Part shown: piece by piece, positions 1-8,461 of the stretch
Numbering within the stretch: position 1 is the first letter of the stretch
Layout: the number at the start of each line of letters is the position of its first letter
Assembly (NCBI RefSeq): GCF_023699475.1
Contig: NZ_JALXFV010000007.1
Location: 91,971 to 141,660, forward strand
Reading direction: 5' to 3'
DNA length: 49,690 bases
From: Halomarina rubra
GTDB taxonomy: Archaea > Halobacteriota > Halobacteria > Halobacteriales > Haloarculaceae
The notes under the pieces: model-generated
Seen by the model: only the letters and a program-made list of their open reading frames with translations
The model's database searches: none
What the model was told of the DNA's origin: nothing
Made by a program: the position numbers and the translations under genes

Positions 1-69
1 GGGGCGCCCGCCGGCGTCCCCGCCGCCGAGGCGTTCTGTCTCGTCAAGGAGGTTCGGAGCGCGCCGTGA
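1..69 (+). CDS. C-terminal end of an upstream gene (partial)
   Basis: An open frame enters from the left edge and ends at TGA 67-69. Only about 22 residues are visible, ending VKEVRSAP, too few to assign a family. The stop overlaps the GTG start of the 2-epimerase gene in a GTGA junction, so the two genes are probably translationally coupled. In clusters of this kind the neighbour is often the NeuB/LegI synthase, but the tail does not prove it. Confidence 0.6.
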   Translation, partial: GAPAGVPAAEAFCLVKEVRSAP

Positions 70-1217
70 CCGACCCCAGACACGTCGTCGTGGTGACGGG
101 GACGCGCGCTGAGTACGGCCTGCTCTCCTCGTCGATGCGTGCCATCGAGGCCCGCGACGACCTGCGACTCTCCATCGTGGCGACGGGAATGCACCTCTCG
201 CCGCAGTACGGCCACACCGTCGACGACGTTCGGGCCGACGGGTTCGAGGTGGCGCGAGAGGTGCCGACGCTCGTCGACGGCGACTCCGGAGCGGCGATGG
301 CGAAGTCACTCGGCCTCGGCGTCTCGGGGATGGCCGACGCGCTGGCGAGCCTCGACCCGGACGTGGTCCTCCTCCTCGGTGACCGCGGCGAGGCGTTTGC
401 CGCGGGCGTCGCCGCCGCCCACATGAACGTCCCGCTCGCGCACGTCCACGGTGGGGACTCGATGGACGGGGCCATCATCGACGACAGCATCCGCCACGCG
501 CTGACCAAGTTCGCCCACCTCCACTTTCCGGTGACCGACCGGTCGGCCGACCGCATCCGAAAGCTGGGCGAGGAGCCGTGGCGCATCGAGACTGTCGGTG
601 CGCCGGGCCTCGACGCCGTGCTCGCCGGGGAGTACGACACCCCCGCGGCCGTCCGCGAGCGTCTCGACCTACCCGACGACGGCCCGATCGCGCTCGTCGT
701 CCAGCACCCGCTCACGTCTGCGCCGGACCTCGCGGGTGAGCAGATGGCCGCGACACTCGACGCCGTCGCGGCGCTCGACGTCCACCCGCTCGTCGTCTAC
801 CCGAACTCGGACGCCGGCGGTCGTCGCGCCATCGCCGAGATAGAGCGCCGCGCCGACCTCACGACGGTCCGCAGTCTCCCCCGCGAGACGTACCTCGGGG
901 TGATGGCTGCCGCGGACGTGATGGTCGGCAACTCCTCCAGCGGGGTCATCGAAGCGCCGTCGTTCGACCTCCCGGTCGTCGACGTCGGTCCGCGCCAGGA
1001 GGGTCGCGAGCGCGCCGACCACACGCTCCAGGTGCCCCACGACCGCGACGCCATCCGCGAGGCCGTCGAACGGTGCCTCACGGACGAGGCCTTCCGCCAG
1101 CGAGTGGCGTCCTGCGAGAACCCCTACGACCGCGGTGGCGCGGGCGAGCGCGTCGCCGCCCGACTGGCGACGGTCGATTTGGGCGAGGGCCTCCTGCGCA
1201 AACGCCTGACGTACTGA
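66..1217 (+). CDS. neuC: UDP-N-acetylglucosamine 2-epimerase, hydrolysing (NeuC/LegG type)
   Basis: This 383-residue protein has the full length and motifs of the hydrolysing NDP-HexNAc 2-epimerases that release ManNAc or 2,4-diacetamido-6-deoxymannose for nonulosonic acid synthesis. Visible are TGTRAEYG at residues 11-18, GDRGE near 105, HVHGGD near 125, IRHALTK shortly after, and GNSSSGVIEAPSF near 288, all typical of the GT-B-like epimerase fold. The GTG start overlaps the stop of the upstream gene. The CMP-sugar synthetase at 6.9 kb and the sugar dehydrogenases support a sialic-acid-like pathway. Whether the substrate is UDP-GlcNAc (NeuC) or a bacillosamine derivative (LegG) cannot be read from the sequence; the neighbours favour legionaminic-type. 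Confidence 0.9.
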   Translation: MTDPRHVVVVTGTRAEYGLLSSSMRAIEARDDLRLSIVATGMHLSPQYGHTVDDVRADGFEVAREVPTLVDGDSGAAMAKSLGLGVSGMADALASLDPDVVLLLGDRGEAFAAGVAAAHMNVPLAHVHGGDSMDGAIIDDSIRHALTKFAHLHFPVTDRSADRIRKLGEEPWRIETVGAPGLDAVLAGEYDTPAAVRERLDLPDDGPIALVVQHPLTSAPDLAGEQMAATLDAVAALDVHPLVVYPNSDAGGRRAIAEIERRADLTTVRSLPRETYLGVMAAADVMVGNSSSGVIEAPSFDLPVVDVGPRQEGRERADHTLQVPHDRDAIREAVERCLTDEAFRQRVASCENPYDRGGAGERVAARLATVDLGEGLLRKRLTY

Positions 1218-1229
1218 ACGGGACGTTCG

Positions 1230-3152
1230 TCAGCGGTAGCCCAGGTGACGCAGGCGGGTCTCCGTCTCTTGGGTGGGCTGGACGCCTGCGCTCGTCTCGG
1301 TCCGTTCGACGACCGGTGTTCTCCGGGCGAACGCACGTGCGGTCTCCAGCAGCGTCGCACGGAGTTCGGACGACGGGTCTGCATCCGGGTCGCCGTCTCC
1401 TCGGACCGCTGAGAGCCGGTAGAACTCCTCGGCGAGCGGCCCATCGGCCAGTTGGTCGAGGCTCGGCCGCTTCGGAAACCGACCCTCGAACGTGAAGATC
1501 GCCTTGATACCGTCGTCCTCGACCGCGACGTTGTAACAGTCCGGAAAGATACGTTCGACGATTCGCGGGCCGGTCGGCGGGTCGTCGTGCCAGGGCCGTC
1601 CCTGACACTGTTCGGGCGGTTCGACACCGAGTTCGCGTGCGACGGTCGGGAGGAGGTCGACGAGGTCGACCCGGTCGCGTGGTTCGAGCGACGAGTCGGC
1701 CGGCGGCTTGACGGCGACGAACGGACGGACGTTCGCGTCGTTGAGGCTCGTGTGGAGGTAGAATCCGCGCTCGCCGAACTCCTCCCCGTGGTCGCCGGCG
1801 ACGACGACGAACGCGTCATCGAACAGGTCGACGCGTTTCAGGTGGTCGACGAGGCGTGCCACCTGCCGCGCCACGTAGTCGACCGATGCGGCGTAGTACT
1901 CGCGGAGCGTCGAGACGGTCGCCTCGTCTATCGGGAGGTCAGAGCGGAGCTGTGTGCGATAGCCTCGCTCGGGATCGTCGGCGACGTCCGAGACGGTCTG
2001 CTGGTACTCACGGATGGCGCCCATGTCGACGTCGCTGACGTCGTAGCGGTCGAGTGGTGGCACGTACGGGAAGTGGGCGTCGAACAAGTGGGCGAAATAG
2101 AACACCCGGTCGGCTCCTGCCTGGCGGTCGGCGTCAATCCAGTCGACGATGCGGTCGACGTTCGTCCCGGCGTCGACGGGTCGTCCCACCCAGTCGGTCA
2201 TGTCCTCGAATCGGAACCGGTGACAGCCGCGGCCGAATCCCGACTCGGGGAGGACCCGAGTGTGACTGACTAATGCCGAACACCGGTAGTAGTGTTCGCT
2301 CAGAAACTCCGGCAGCGTGATCAAGTCGGGGTGAATCACGGAGTCCCGGTGACCGTCGAGCCAGCCGACGTATCCGTGGTCGCCGGGATGGACGCCCGTG
2401 AACAGCGACCCGTGTGCCGGGGCCGTCCAGAACCCTTGGGTGCGTGGTTCGGACGGGACGAACGCGTCGTCACCGAGCGCGTCGAGTAGCGGGTCGATGG
2501 CTCCCTCGACGTCGTACCGGAGTGTGTCGACCGAGACGACCACGATGGGCGGCGCGTCGCCGGTACCACCCAGCGACGGCGTCGTCATCGAGACGGCTCG
2601 TCGTGGCTCGTACCGGCGGTCCGACAGGCGGTCGAACGCCCGAACGCCGTACTCCTGCAGTCGGTCTCGGCCGGCCGTCGCCTCGACACGGACCTCGCCG
2701 GCGGTCGCGGGCGCATCGAGAGCGAACGACACCGGAATGGTCGCCGCGTCGTCGAGGCGTGCCTCGTCGAGACCGGTGAACGACCGCCGCTGGGTGACGG
2801 TACCCTCAGTTGTGTCGAACCGGCCGACGACGGTCAGGTTCCGTGTCAGCTTCACGTCCGTCAGCGAACAGGCGACGTGGGTGAACGGCTCCGTCGACTC
2901 GAAGACGACTCGGGGCGTCTCCTCACAGTCGAGCGTCGCGTGATAGCGTGTCGCGTCCCGGACGAACCTGACGGTCTTCACCTCGGCGGGCGATGCCACC
3001 CACGACGGTGTCTCGTGACCGGAGACGACGAGTCGCCCGTCGATAGCGGACCGCCAAAGGGGCGCTGCGTAGGGGGCGACGCGGTCGAACAGCGTCCCGG
3101 CGTACCGTTCGAGCTGCTCGGAAACGTCGACTCTCACCGGGACTCTATCCAT
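1230..3152 (-). CDS. Sulfatase / alkaline-phosphatase-superfamily hydrolase
   Basis: A 640-residue protein with about 200 N-terminal residues of unassigned sequence followed by a sulfatase-fold domain. Metal-ligand motifs SVDTLR (D209) and AGDHGEEFGERG are clear. The segment corresponding to the sulfatase CxPSR active site reads T-A-P-A-H (T243), so the formylglycine cysteine is replaced by threonine, as in phosphotransferase-like members and many haloarchaeal homologues. The C-terminus ends LRHLGYR, a signature shared with the phosphodiesterase at 32.1 kb. It is convergent with the 2-epimerase, 12 bp away. No signal peptide is seen, so it may act in the cytoplasm on sugar phosphates, sulfates or phospholipid-linked glycans. 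Its substrate is unknown. Confidence 0.8.
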   Translation of the reverse strand: MDRVPVRVDVSEQLERYAGTLFDRVAPYAAPLWRSAIDGRLVVSGHETPSWVASPAEVKTVRFVRDATRYHATLDCEETPRVVFESTEPFTHVACSLTDVKLTRNLTVVGRFDTTEGTVTQRRSFTGLDEARLDDAATIPVSFALDAPATAGEVRVEATAGRDRLQEYGVRAFDRLSDRRYEPRRAVSMTTPSLGGTGDAPPIVVVSVDTLRYDVEGAIDPLLDALGDDAFVPSEPRTQGFWTAPAHGSLFTGVHPGDHGYVGWLDGHRDSVIHPDLITLPEFLSEHYYRCSALVSHTRVLPESGFGRGCHRFRFEDMTDWVGRPVDAGTNVDRIVDWIDADRQAGADRVFYFAHLFDAHFPYVPPLDRYDVSDVDMGAIREYQQTVSDVADDPERGYRTQLRSDLPIDEATVSTLREYYAASVDYVARQVARLVDHLKRVDLFDDAFVVVAGDHGEEFGERGFYLHTSLNDANVRPFVAVKPPADSSLEPRDRVDLVDLLPTVARELGVEPPEQCQGRPWHDDPPTGPRIVERIFPDCYNVAVEDDGIKAIFTFEGRFPKRPSLDQLADGPLAEEFYRLSAVRGDGDPDADPSSELRATLLETARAFARRTPVVERTETSAGVQPTQETETRLRHLGYR

Positions 3153-3179
3153 GACGACCTATCGTTGAGTGAATGTGTC

Positions 3180-3190
3180 GATATAAATAC
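3180..3190 (-). promoter_or_regulatory. Candidate TATA box for the sulfatase-family gene
   Basis: On the minus strand the segment reads TATTTATAT, centred about 30 bp upstream of the ATG at 3152. This is the spacing expected for a leaderless or short-leader haloarchaeal transcript. It lies in the 136-bp region shared with the divergent formyltransferase gene. Inferred from sequence only. Confidence 0.5.
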
Positions 3191-3288
3191 CGGTCGCTGA
3201 ACACTCCAAAGGTCGGCAGGTCGGTGAGTCGGTCGCGCGGATTGCCGGAACACATACGTTAGTCATTTGAACGACAATTTCGGAGTGT

Positions 3289-4239
3289 ATGCGCGTCGTC
3301 TTCGTCACGCACAACGACCTCGGGCTCGCGTGCCTGGAGGAACTCGTCGACCTCGGGGCAGATGTACGGGCGGTGTTCACCCGGCCGAGACGCGAGGCAA
3401 TCAGCGACCAGACGGACCTCTCGCGGTTCGCGGCGGTCCACGACCTCCCGCTCCACGAGACCGACGACGTCAACGACGAGGCGGTCCGCGAGCGTATCGC
3501 CGAGTACGACCCAGAACTGTTGTTCGTCGTCGGCTGGTCGCGACTCGTCGACCCCGCCGTCTTCGACCTCGCGAGCGTCGCGGCACTCGGCATGCACCCC
3601 GCGCCGCTCCCGCGTGGCCGGGGCCGTGCCCCTATCGCGTGGAGTCTCATCAAGGGTCTCGACGAGACGGCGCTGTCGTTCTTCCACCTCGTCGCCGAGG
3701 CCGACGCCGGTGACCTCGTAGGGCAGGAACCCATCCCCATCGCCGAGACGGACGACGCGGGGTCGCTGTACGCGAAGGTCGTCGAGGCAGGGCGCACGTT
3801 GATCCGCGAGTCCTACCCCCGATTCGAGGCGGGGGAGGTCCCCCGCGAGCCACAGGACGACACCGAGGCGACGTGGTGGCCCAAACGCGTCCCCCGTCAC
3901 GGTCTCGTCGACTGGACGCGCCCCGCCCACGAACTGTACGACTGGATTCGCGGGCAGACCCATCCGTACCCCGGCGCGTTCTCGACGCTGCACGGCCACG
4001 AGGTGCGGTTCTGGGCCGCCCACCCACCGACCGGCGAGCGGGTGTTCTGCGAACCGGGCGAACTGCTGGCGGCCGACGGTGAGACGCTCAGAGTCGGCAC
4101 CTGGGAAGGGGCCATCGACCTGACACGGGTCGGGGTCGACGGCGTGGAGATACCAGCGAGCGACCTCCTCGACGAGGAGTGGGCGAGTCTCGGCGACTGC
4201 TTCGCGAACGCTCGGGACCTGCTCGGTGACGGCTCCTGA
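3289..4239 (+). CDS. Formyltransferase family protein (methionyl-tRNA/sugar formyltransferase-like)
   Basis: A 316-residue two-domain protein resembling Fmt/ArnA-type 10-formyl-tetrahydrofolate-dependent formyltransferases. The N-terminal hydrolase-like fold carries GMHPAPLPRGRGRAPI (catalytic H103) and the second catalytic aspartate in the D-A-G-D motif (D139). The usual catalytic-loop Asn two residues before H103 is Gly101, as in the GxHPxxLPxxRGRxPI subgroup found near sugar-nucleotide genes. The C-terminal Fmt-like domain runs from about 200. Placed among nonulosonic-acid genes, it probably N-formylates an amino sugar rather than initiator tRNA. Its start is ATG 3289, opposite the sulfatase promoter. 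Confidence 0.82.
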   Translation: MRVVFVTHNDLGLACLEELVDLGADVRAVFTRPRREAISDQTDLSRFAAVHDLPLHETDDVNDEAVRERIAEYDPELLFVVGWSRLVDPAVFDLASVAALGMHPAPLPRGRGRAPIAWSLIKGLDETALSFFHLVAEADAGDLVGQEPIPIAETDDAGSLYAKVVEAGRTLIRESYPRFEAGEVPREPQDDTEATWWPKRVPRHGLVDWTRPAHELYDWIRGQTHPYPGAFSTLHGHEVRFWAAHPPTGERVFCEPGELLAADGETLRVGTWEGAIDLTRVGVDGVEIPASDLLDEEWASLGDCFANARDLLGDGS

Positions 4240-4314
4240 GCAGGCGGTCGGGACGATGGCGCTGGCCGACAGTAGCCCCGTGGTAGCCCGACGGGAGACG
4301 AGTCGACGGCCGAC

Positions 4315-5076
4315 TCAGTACGAGGAGAGTCGCCCGTAGTCGTCGCCGTCGGCGTCGTCCTCGTGGGTGATGGTCACCTCGACGTAGTACGTCTCGCCGT
4401 CGACGTCGATGCGGGCGTTGTCGAACGGCGGGAAGGTGAGCGCACGGAGTCGGTCGAGCAGGTCGCGGACGGTCGTCTCCTCGTCGGGGTCCAGTTCACA
4501 GAGGTCGAGGAACTCGCGTTTGTAGTGGGTCGTGGCGCGCGTCTCGTCCTGTGCGGTCGCCCGAGCGGTGCCAGTCTCGACGGCGGGCCACGTCTCGACA
4601 AACAGGTCGTAGGCGGCCCGTTCGAGGCGGTCGTACAGTGATCTCCCGGTGTCGTCGAACCGCACGTCGACCTCTCGGGTCGCGACGACGGGGCCGGTGT
4701 CCACGCCGTCGTCCATGTAGTGGAGGGTCACGCCCGCCGGGAGGCCCTCGACGATGCTCCAAACGTTGGGGTTGTAGCCACGAGCGTATGGGAGCAAGCC
4801 GGGGTGGAGGTTGAGACAGCCCCGCTCGGGTACCGTCAGCACCTCGGGGGGGACGATGTGGGTGAACCCGCAGGCGACGACGAACTCGGGTGCCAACCGC
4901 TCGACGAGCGAGAGTTGCCCGGCTTCGGTCAGCATCGCCAGCACGTCGACGGAGTCGCGCGCACAGAGCCAGTCGTACACCTCCAGTCCGACGTTGTTCG
5001 CACCGAGGAAGACGACCGTCGTCCGGTCGTCGTCTGCACTCTCCGCCGACGAATCGGTCTCGCCGGCCCCGCTCAT
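4315..5076 (-). CDS. Second formyltransferase family protein
   Basis: A 253-residue protein with the Formyl_trans_N core: CLNLHPGLLPYARG contains the classical catalytic N89 and H91, and DDGVDTGPV supplies D126. It is not a close copy of the 3.3-kb formyltransferase: it keeps the N-x-H triad and lacks the same C-terminal domain. The C-terminal ~60 residues are acidic and may form a small acceptor domain. It is the last gene of the minus-strand sugar operon. Its ATG overlaps the stop of the Gfo/Idh gene by 4 bp (ATGA), so it is likely co-translated. A sugar-nucleotide N-formyltransferase is the best reading; a PurN-like role is less likely in this context. Confidence 0.82.
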   Translation of the reverse strand: MSGAGETDSSAESADDDRTTVVFLGANNVGLEVYDWLCARDSVDVLAMLTEAGQLSLVERLAPEFVVACGFTHIVPPEVLTVPERGCLNLHPGLLPYARGYNPNVWSIVEGLPAGVTLHYMDDGVDTGPVVATREVDVRFDDTGRSLYDRLERAAYDLFVETWPAVETGTARATAQDETRATTHYKREFLDLCELDPDEETTVRDLLDRLRALTFPPFDNARIDVDGETYYVEVTITHEDDADGDDYGRLSSY

Positions 5077-6047
5077 ATCCCGAGGTCCGCGACGACGACG
5101 GTCTTGCCCGACGTGCGGGCCTGTCGTCCCGCGACGAGCGTCCGCATCACGTCAAGCGTTGCCTCTGGGTCGAGCACCGGTTCGCCGCGGTCGACGGTGT
5201 CGAGGAACGTCCACAGCGTCCGCCGGAACGCGGTGAAGTTGTCACGGAGTTCGTGGGCGGACTGTCGCTCGGAGCCGTAGAAGGCGACGTCGAACGTGAA
5301 CGGGGCGTCCCCGAGGGCGTCTATCTCGACGAGCGTCCCGCCGTCCAGTTCGACGGCGAACGCGTCATGCGGGACGTCGAACGCCGAGACGCTCACCGGC
5401 CGCTGGTCGAGGACGCCGTAGATGGCGTCGAGCATGTGGACGCCGTAGTGTTCCCAGTCGTTGATCACCGCGCCGCGTGCAAGGCTCACGTCGCCGTAGT
5501 CGTCGACGGTCGCTCGCGGGTCGTCGAGTTCGCGCGCGAAGCGCATCCCCGAGGTCGACACCAGCCGTCCCGATTCGAGGTGCGGGCGGAACTGCGCGAG
5601 GTCGTCGACGTCGAGCGCGAGCGGTTTGTCGACGAAAACGGGCGTACCGTCCTCCAGAAACGGCAGCGCCATCTCGGCGTGACGTGCGAAGTCGTCGCGC
5701 AGGAGCAACACTGCGTCGACCTCGCCGTGGAGTTCCTCCAGGGAGTCGACGGTGTGGGGGATTCGTGCGGCGGCCGCGAGTCGGTCGGTCTCGGCTGGCT
5801 CTTGCGTCCAGGCGTGAGTGACGCGAACGCCGTCGAACCCGTACTCGGCGGGCGACTTCTGTCGCAGGTAGTCGTGGATGACGCCCCACTCCGAGTCGGC
5901 GAAACCCGCGTCGGAGTAGCCGTTGACGATGGACGCGAACGAGTAGGGGTGGCCGTTGCCGGCGGTGAGGCCGACGACGCCGAGTCGAAGGTCGGTCGGC
6001 TCCGCGTCGTGGTCGACGCGCAGGCCGTCGTCGCGGACGACGCTCAC
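5073..6047 (-). CDS. Gfo/Idh/MocA-family NAD(P)-dependent oxidoreductase
   Basis: About 324 residues. A Rossmann N-terminus (LGVVGLTAGNGHPYSF) is followed by a VFVDKPLALD segment equivalent to the EKP motif and by the alpha/beta substrate domain with a HMLDAIYG region. The frame is open much further upstream, but that part is antisense-like sequence inside the SDR gene. GTG 6045-6047 overlaps the SDR stop in GTGA and gives a normal N-terminus, so it was chosen. Such oxidoreductases occur next to PtmA-like SDRs in legionaminic-type clusters (PtmF position). The substrate is inferred to be a sugar or nonulosonic acid precursor. Confidence 0.8.
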   Translation of the reverse strand: MSVVRDDGLRVDHDAEPTDLRLGVVGLTAGNGHPYSFASIVNGYSDAGFADSEWGVIHDYLRQKSPAEYGFDGVRVTHAWTQEPAETDRLAAAARIPHTVDSLEELHGEVDAVLLLRDDFARHAEMALPFLEDGTPVFVDKPLALDVDDLAQFRPHLESGRLVSTSGMRFARELDDPRATVDDYGDVSLARGAVINDWEHYGVHMLDAIYGVLDQRPVSVSAFDVPHDAFAVELDGGTLVEIDALGDAPFTFDVAFYGSERQSAHELRDNFTAFRRTLWTFLDTVDRGEPVLDPEATLDVMRTLVAGRQARTSGKTVVVADLGI

Positions 6048-6862
6048 CACGCGGTCCACCCCCCGTCGAGCACCACGTTCTGACCGGTCATCCACTTGCT
6101 CGCGTCGCTCGCGAGGTAGACGACGAGCCCCTTCATGTCGGTGTCGTCGCCCATCCGCCCGAGCATCGTCCGGTACTCGTAGTTCGGGACGAACGTCTCG
6201 GTGTACCCCTCCACCTCCTCCATCGCCTCGCTGTAGAACCCGCCGGGGCTGATGGAGTTGACCCGGATGCGCTCCTCGTGGAGGTACGACGCTAGCCACT
6301 TCGTGAAGTGGATGACGCCCGCCTTCGCCGACCCGTACGTCGGCGGGTTGTTGATGCCCGTGTCGCCGTAGACACGCTGGTCGGGCGGCACGACACCGTA
6401 GTGGCTCCCGATGTTGACGATACTCGGCGCGTCGCTCTCGCGGATTGCGGGCAACGCGGCTTGTGTCGTGACGAACGTCTGGGTGAGGACGCCTTCGAGC
6501 GTCTCGGCCCACTCCTCGACCGTCAGCTCCTCGAACGGTTTGCCGTACCCGGTCGCCTGATATGCGTTGTTAACGAGCACGTCGATGCCGCCGAACACGT
6601 CCGTTGTCGTCTCGACGAGTTCCGTGACGGACTCCTCGTCGGTGACGTCCGCGGCCACCGGCAGCGCCTCGTTGTACGCCGAGGAGAGTTCGCGGGCTTT
6701 CGCCTCGCAGTCCTCGTAGGTCCGGGAGGTGACGACGACGTTCGCGCCCGCTTCGGCGAGGGCGTCGCACATCTGGGAGCCGAGTTTCCCGGGACCACCG
6801 GTGACGACGGCGGTCCGGCCGGTCAGGTCGAACAGGTCCCAGACGGTCGGCGTCTCACTCAT
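6044..6862 (-). CDS. Short-chain dehydrogenase/reductase (PtmA-like)
   Basis: A 272-residue classical SDR: nucleotide-binding TGGPGKLG near the N-terminus, the NNAY motif, serine in NIGSHYG, catalytic YGSAK, and an SPGGF segment after it. The ATG at 6862 is preferred over an in-frame GTG at 6868 because GGAGG lies about 7 nt upstream. It overlaps the end of the CMP-sugar synthetase gene by 8 bp and the next gene by 4 bp, so it sits in the middle of a coupled operon. It shares family and context with PtmA of flagellin nonulosonate clusters. Its exact redox step is unknown. Confidence 0.83.
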   Translation of the reverse strand: MSETPTVWDLFDLTGRTAVVTGGPGKLGSQMCDALAEAGANVVVTSRTYEDCEAKARELSSAYNEALPVAADVTDEESVTELVETTTDVFGGIDVLVNNAYQATGYGKPFEELTVEEWAETLEGVLTQTFVTTQAALPAIRESDAPSIVNIGSHYGVVPPDQRVYGDTGINNPPTYGSAKAGVIHFTKWLASYLHEERIRVNSISPGGFYSEAMEEVEGYTETFVPNYEYRTMLGRMGDDTDMKGLVVYLASDASKWMTGQNVVLDGGWTAW

Positions 6863-7559
6863 GGACACCCTCCACGAGCAGGCGCTCGGCGACGGTGAAG
6901 TCCAGTTCCGTGTCGATGTCGACGCTCCGCTCGCGGGGCATCGCGACCGCCGCCGGCCGCTCGAACAGCAGTGAACTCCCCGCCTCTGGCAGCGCGTCGA
7001 TGGCGAAGGCGTAGACGCCCCCCGTCAGTTCGTACGCTTCGGGGAGCGACTGACGAGGTTGCCACGGGTCTGCCTCGGGGAGGAACGGTTCGGGTTCGCC
7101 GTCCTCGATGCGCCAGATGCGGTGTGGGTTGAGACTGGCGTCGGTGAACGTCGCCACCGAGTCGCGGTCGCCGCTCGCGAGACGGTCGAGACAGCGACTC
7201 ACGTCGCCGGAGGTCCGCAGCGGACACGTCGGTTCGAGCACGACGAGGTAGCGGGCGGTCTCGCCCTCCTCGTGGAAGACGCCGACGAGGTGCCGGAGCG
7301 CGTCGACGACGAGCGCGTCGTCGGACGCCAGTTCCGCGGGCCGCTCGACGACGTCGGCGTCGTACTCGCGTGCGACCGCGGCGATGCTCGGGTCGTCCGT
7401 CGAGACGACGACCCGGTCGACCTCGGGGGTCGCGTGGGCGACGTCGATAGGCCACGCCACGAGGGGCTTGTCACCCAGACGGCGGAGATTCTTGTCCGGT
7501 ATCGTCACGCTCCCGCCCCGCGCTGGGACGACGGCGACGACACGGTGGTCGTTGAGCAT
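6855..7559 (-). CDS. neuA: CMP-N-acylneuraminate/legionaminate cytidylyltransferase
   Basis: A protein of about 234 residues with the cytidylyltransferase signature near its N-terminus (VPARGGSVTIPDKNLR), then VVVSTDDPSI, the LEPTCPLRT loop and the DIDTELDF metal-binding end typical of NeuA/LegF/PseF enzymes. It activates a nonulosonic acid with CTP before transfer. ATG 7559 gives the standard N-terminus; an in-frame GTG at 7580 would add seven residues. It is followed directly by the SDR, with overlap. With NeuC at 66, it is the strongest evidence that the left module makes a sialic-acid-like sugar. The acid itself (Neu5Ac, legionaminic, pseudaminic) is not proven. Confidence 0.9.
   Translation of the reverse strand: MLNDHRVVAVVPARGGSVTIPDKNLRRLGDKPLVAWPIDVAHATPEVDRVVVSTDDPSIAAVAREYDADVVERPAELASDDALVVDALRHLVGVFHEEGETARYLVVLEPTCPLRTSGDVSRCLDRLASGDRDSVATFTDASLNPHRIWRIEDGEPEPFLPEADPWQPRQSLPEAYELTGGVYAFAIDALPEAGSSLLFERPAAVAMPRERSVDIDTELDFTVAERLLVEGVHE
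6869..6874 (-). promoter_or_regulatory. Shine-Dalgarno site deciding the SDR start
   Basis: On the minus strand a GGAGG stretch lies inside the end of the CMP-sugar synthetase gene, about 7 nt before ATG 6862. It supports internal re-initiation at that ATG rather than at GTG 6868. Confidence 0.55.
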
Positions 7560-7645
7560 GGAATCGGAGGAAATTGGCACGCCAGCGGGGATAACTAACG
7601 ACAGCGAAAAACGTGTAATCGAGTCTTAACTTCTGTCGGTCGCCC

Positions 7646-8413
7646 TCAACAGATGGTCCAGCCACCGTCGACGCGGAGGTTGTGGCCCGTCACGTACCCC
7701 GCCCCATCGGAGAGCAGGAAGGCGACCGGACCGACGAAGTCCTCCGGGTCGGCCATCCGGTCGAGCGGGGTCCGGCGTTCGTACTCCGCGACGAACGTCG
7801 GGTGTTGCTCGTCGAACACCCCGCCGGGGCTGATGGCGTTGACGCGCACGCCGTCCCGTCCGAGGTACGACGCCATGTACCGCGTCAGGTTGAGGACGCC
7901 GCCCTTGATGGCGGCGTACTCGACGGGGCTGGTCATCTCGGTGCCCTCGTACACCGAGAAGTCCGGAGCCTGGACGCCGTAGGTCGACCCGAAGCTGACG
8001 ATGCTGCCGTGACCCTGCTCGCGCATCAGGAGCGACGCGCGGTGAGCGAGCAGGAAGTAGCTGTTGAGGTGGAGGTCGACGTTCTCCCGCCAGTCGGCGT
8101 AGGTGACGTCCTCGTAGCGTGCCCCGTAGCTCTCGTTGCGCGGGTACGAGCAGTTGACGACGCCGTCGAGGCTCCCGAACTCCTCGACCACTGTCGCGAG
8201 GAGTGCCTCGACGGACGACTCGTCGGTGACGTCCGTCTCCACGAATCGTCCGTCCACGTCGGCGGCGACGGCCTCACCACGGTCGGGCGCGGCGTCGGCG
8301 ACGACGACGGTCGCGCCCTGGTCCGCGAGGCCACGCGACAGCGCCGTTCCGATGAGTCCCGCGCCACCGGCGACGACGACGGTGTGTCCGTGCAGGTCGA
8401 AGGGGTCGGTCAT
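7646..8413 (-). CDS. Short-chain dehydrogenase/reductase, second copy
   Basis: A 255-residue SDR with the cofactor motif AGGAGLIG near residue 16, serine in SFGSTYG, catalytic Y and K in YAAIKGG, and ISPGG. It is clearly paralogous to the downstream SDR (both have the STYG/SHYG serine motif, an INSISPGG/VNAISPGG region and a GGWT C-terminus). ATG 8413 matches the SDR N-terminus; GTG 8437 is a possible longer start. An 86-bp gap separates it from the synthetase gene, with AT-rich sequence that could hold a promoter. The substrate is unknown; sugar modification is inferred from context. Confidence 0.8.
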   Translation of the reverse strand: MTDPFDLHGHTVVVAGGAGLIGTALSRGLADQGATVVVADAAPDRGEAVAADVDGRFVETDVTDESSVEALLATVVEEFGSLDGVVNCSYPRNESYGARYEDVTYADWRENVDLHLNSYFLLAHRASLLMREQGHGSIVSFGSTYGVQAPDFSVYEGTEMTSPVEYAAIKGGVLNLTRYMASYLGRDGVRVNAISPGGVFDEQHPTFVAEYERRTPLDRMADPEDFVGPVAFLLSDGAGYVTGHNLRVDGGWTIC

Positions 8414-8461
8414 GACTGTCGCTCGTCGTGTCGACACAAGAACATTCTGGCGGGTGGCGAC

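Noticed and set aside
1452-2273. A 273-residue plus-strand frame inside the sulfatase gene
   Set aside because: Low-complexity Val/Glu/Arg-rich shadow sequence opposite a well-supported enzyme.
6048-6512. Upstream extension of the Gfo/Idh gene
   Set aside because: The extra 155 residues overlap the SDR coding sequence in another frame and are Arg/His-rich; the GTGA junction at 6044-6047 gives a normal N-terminus.
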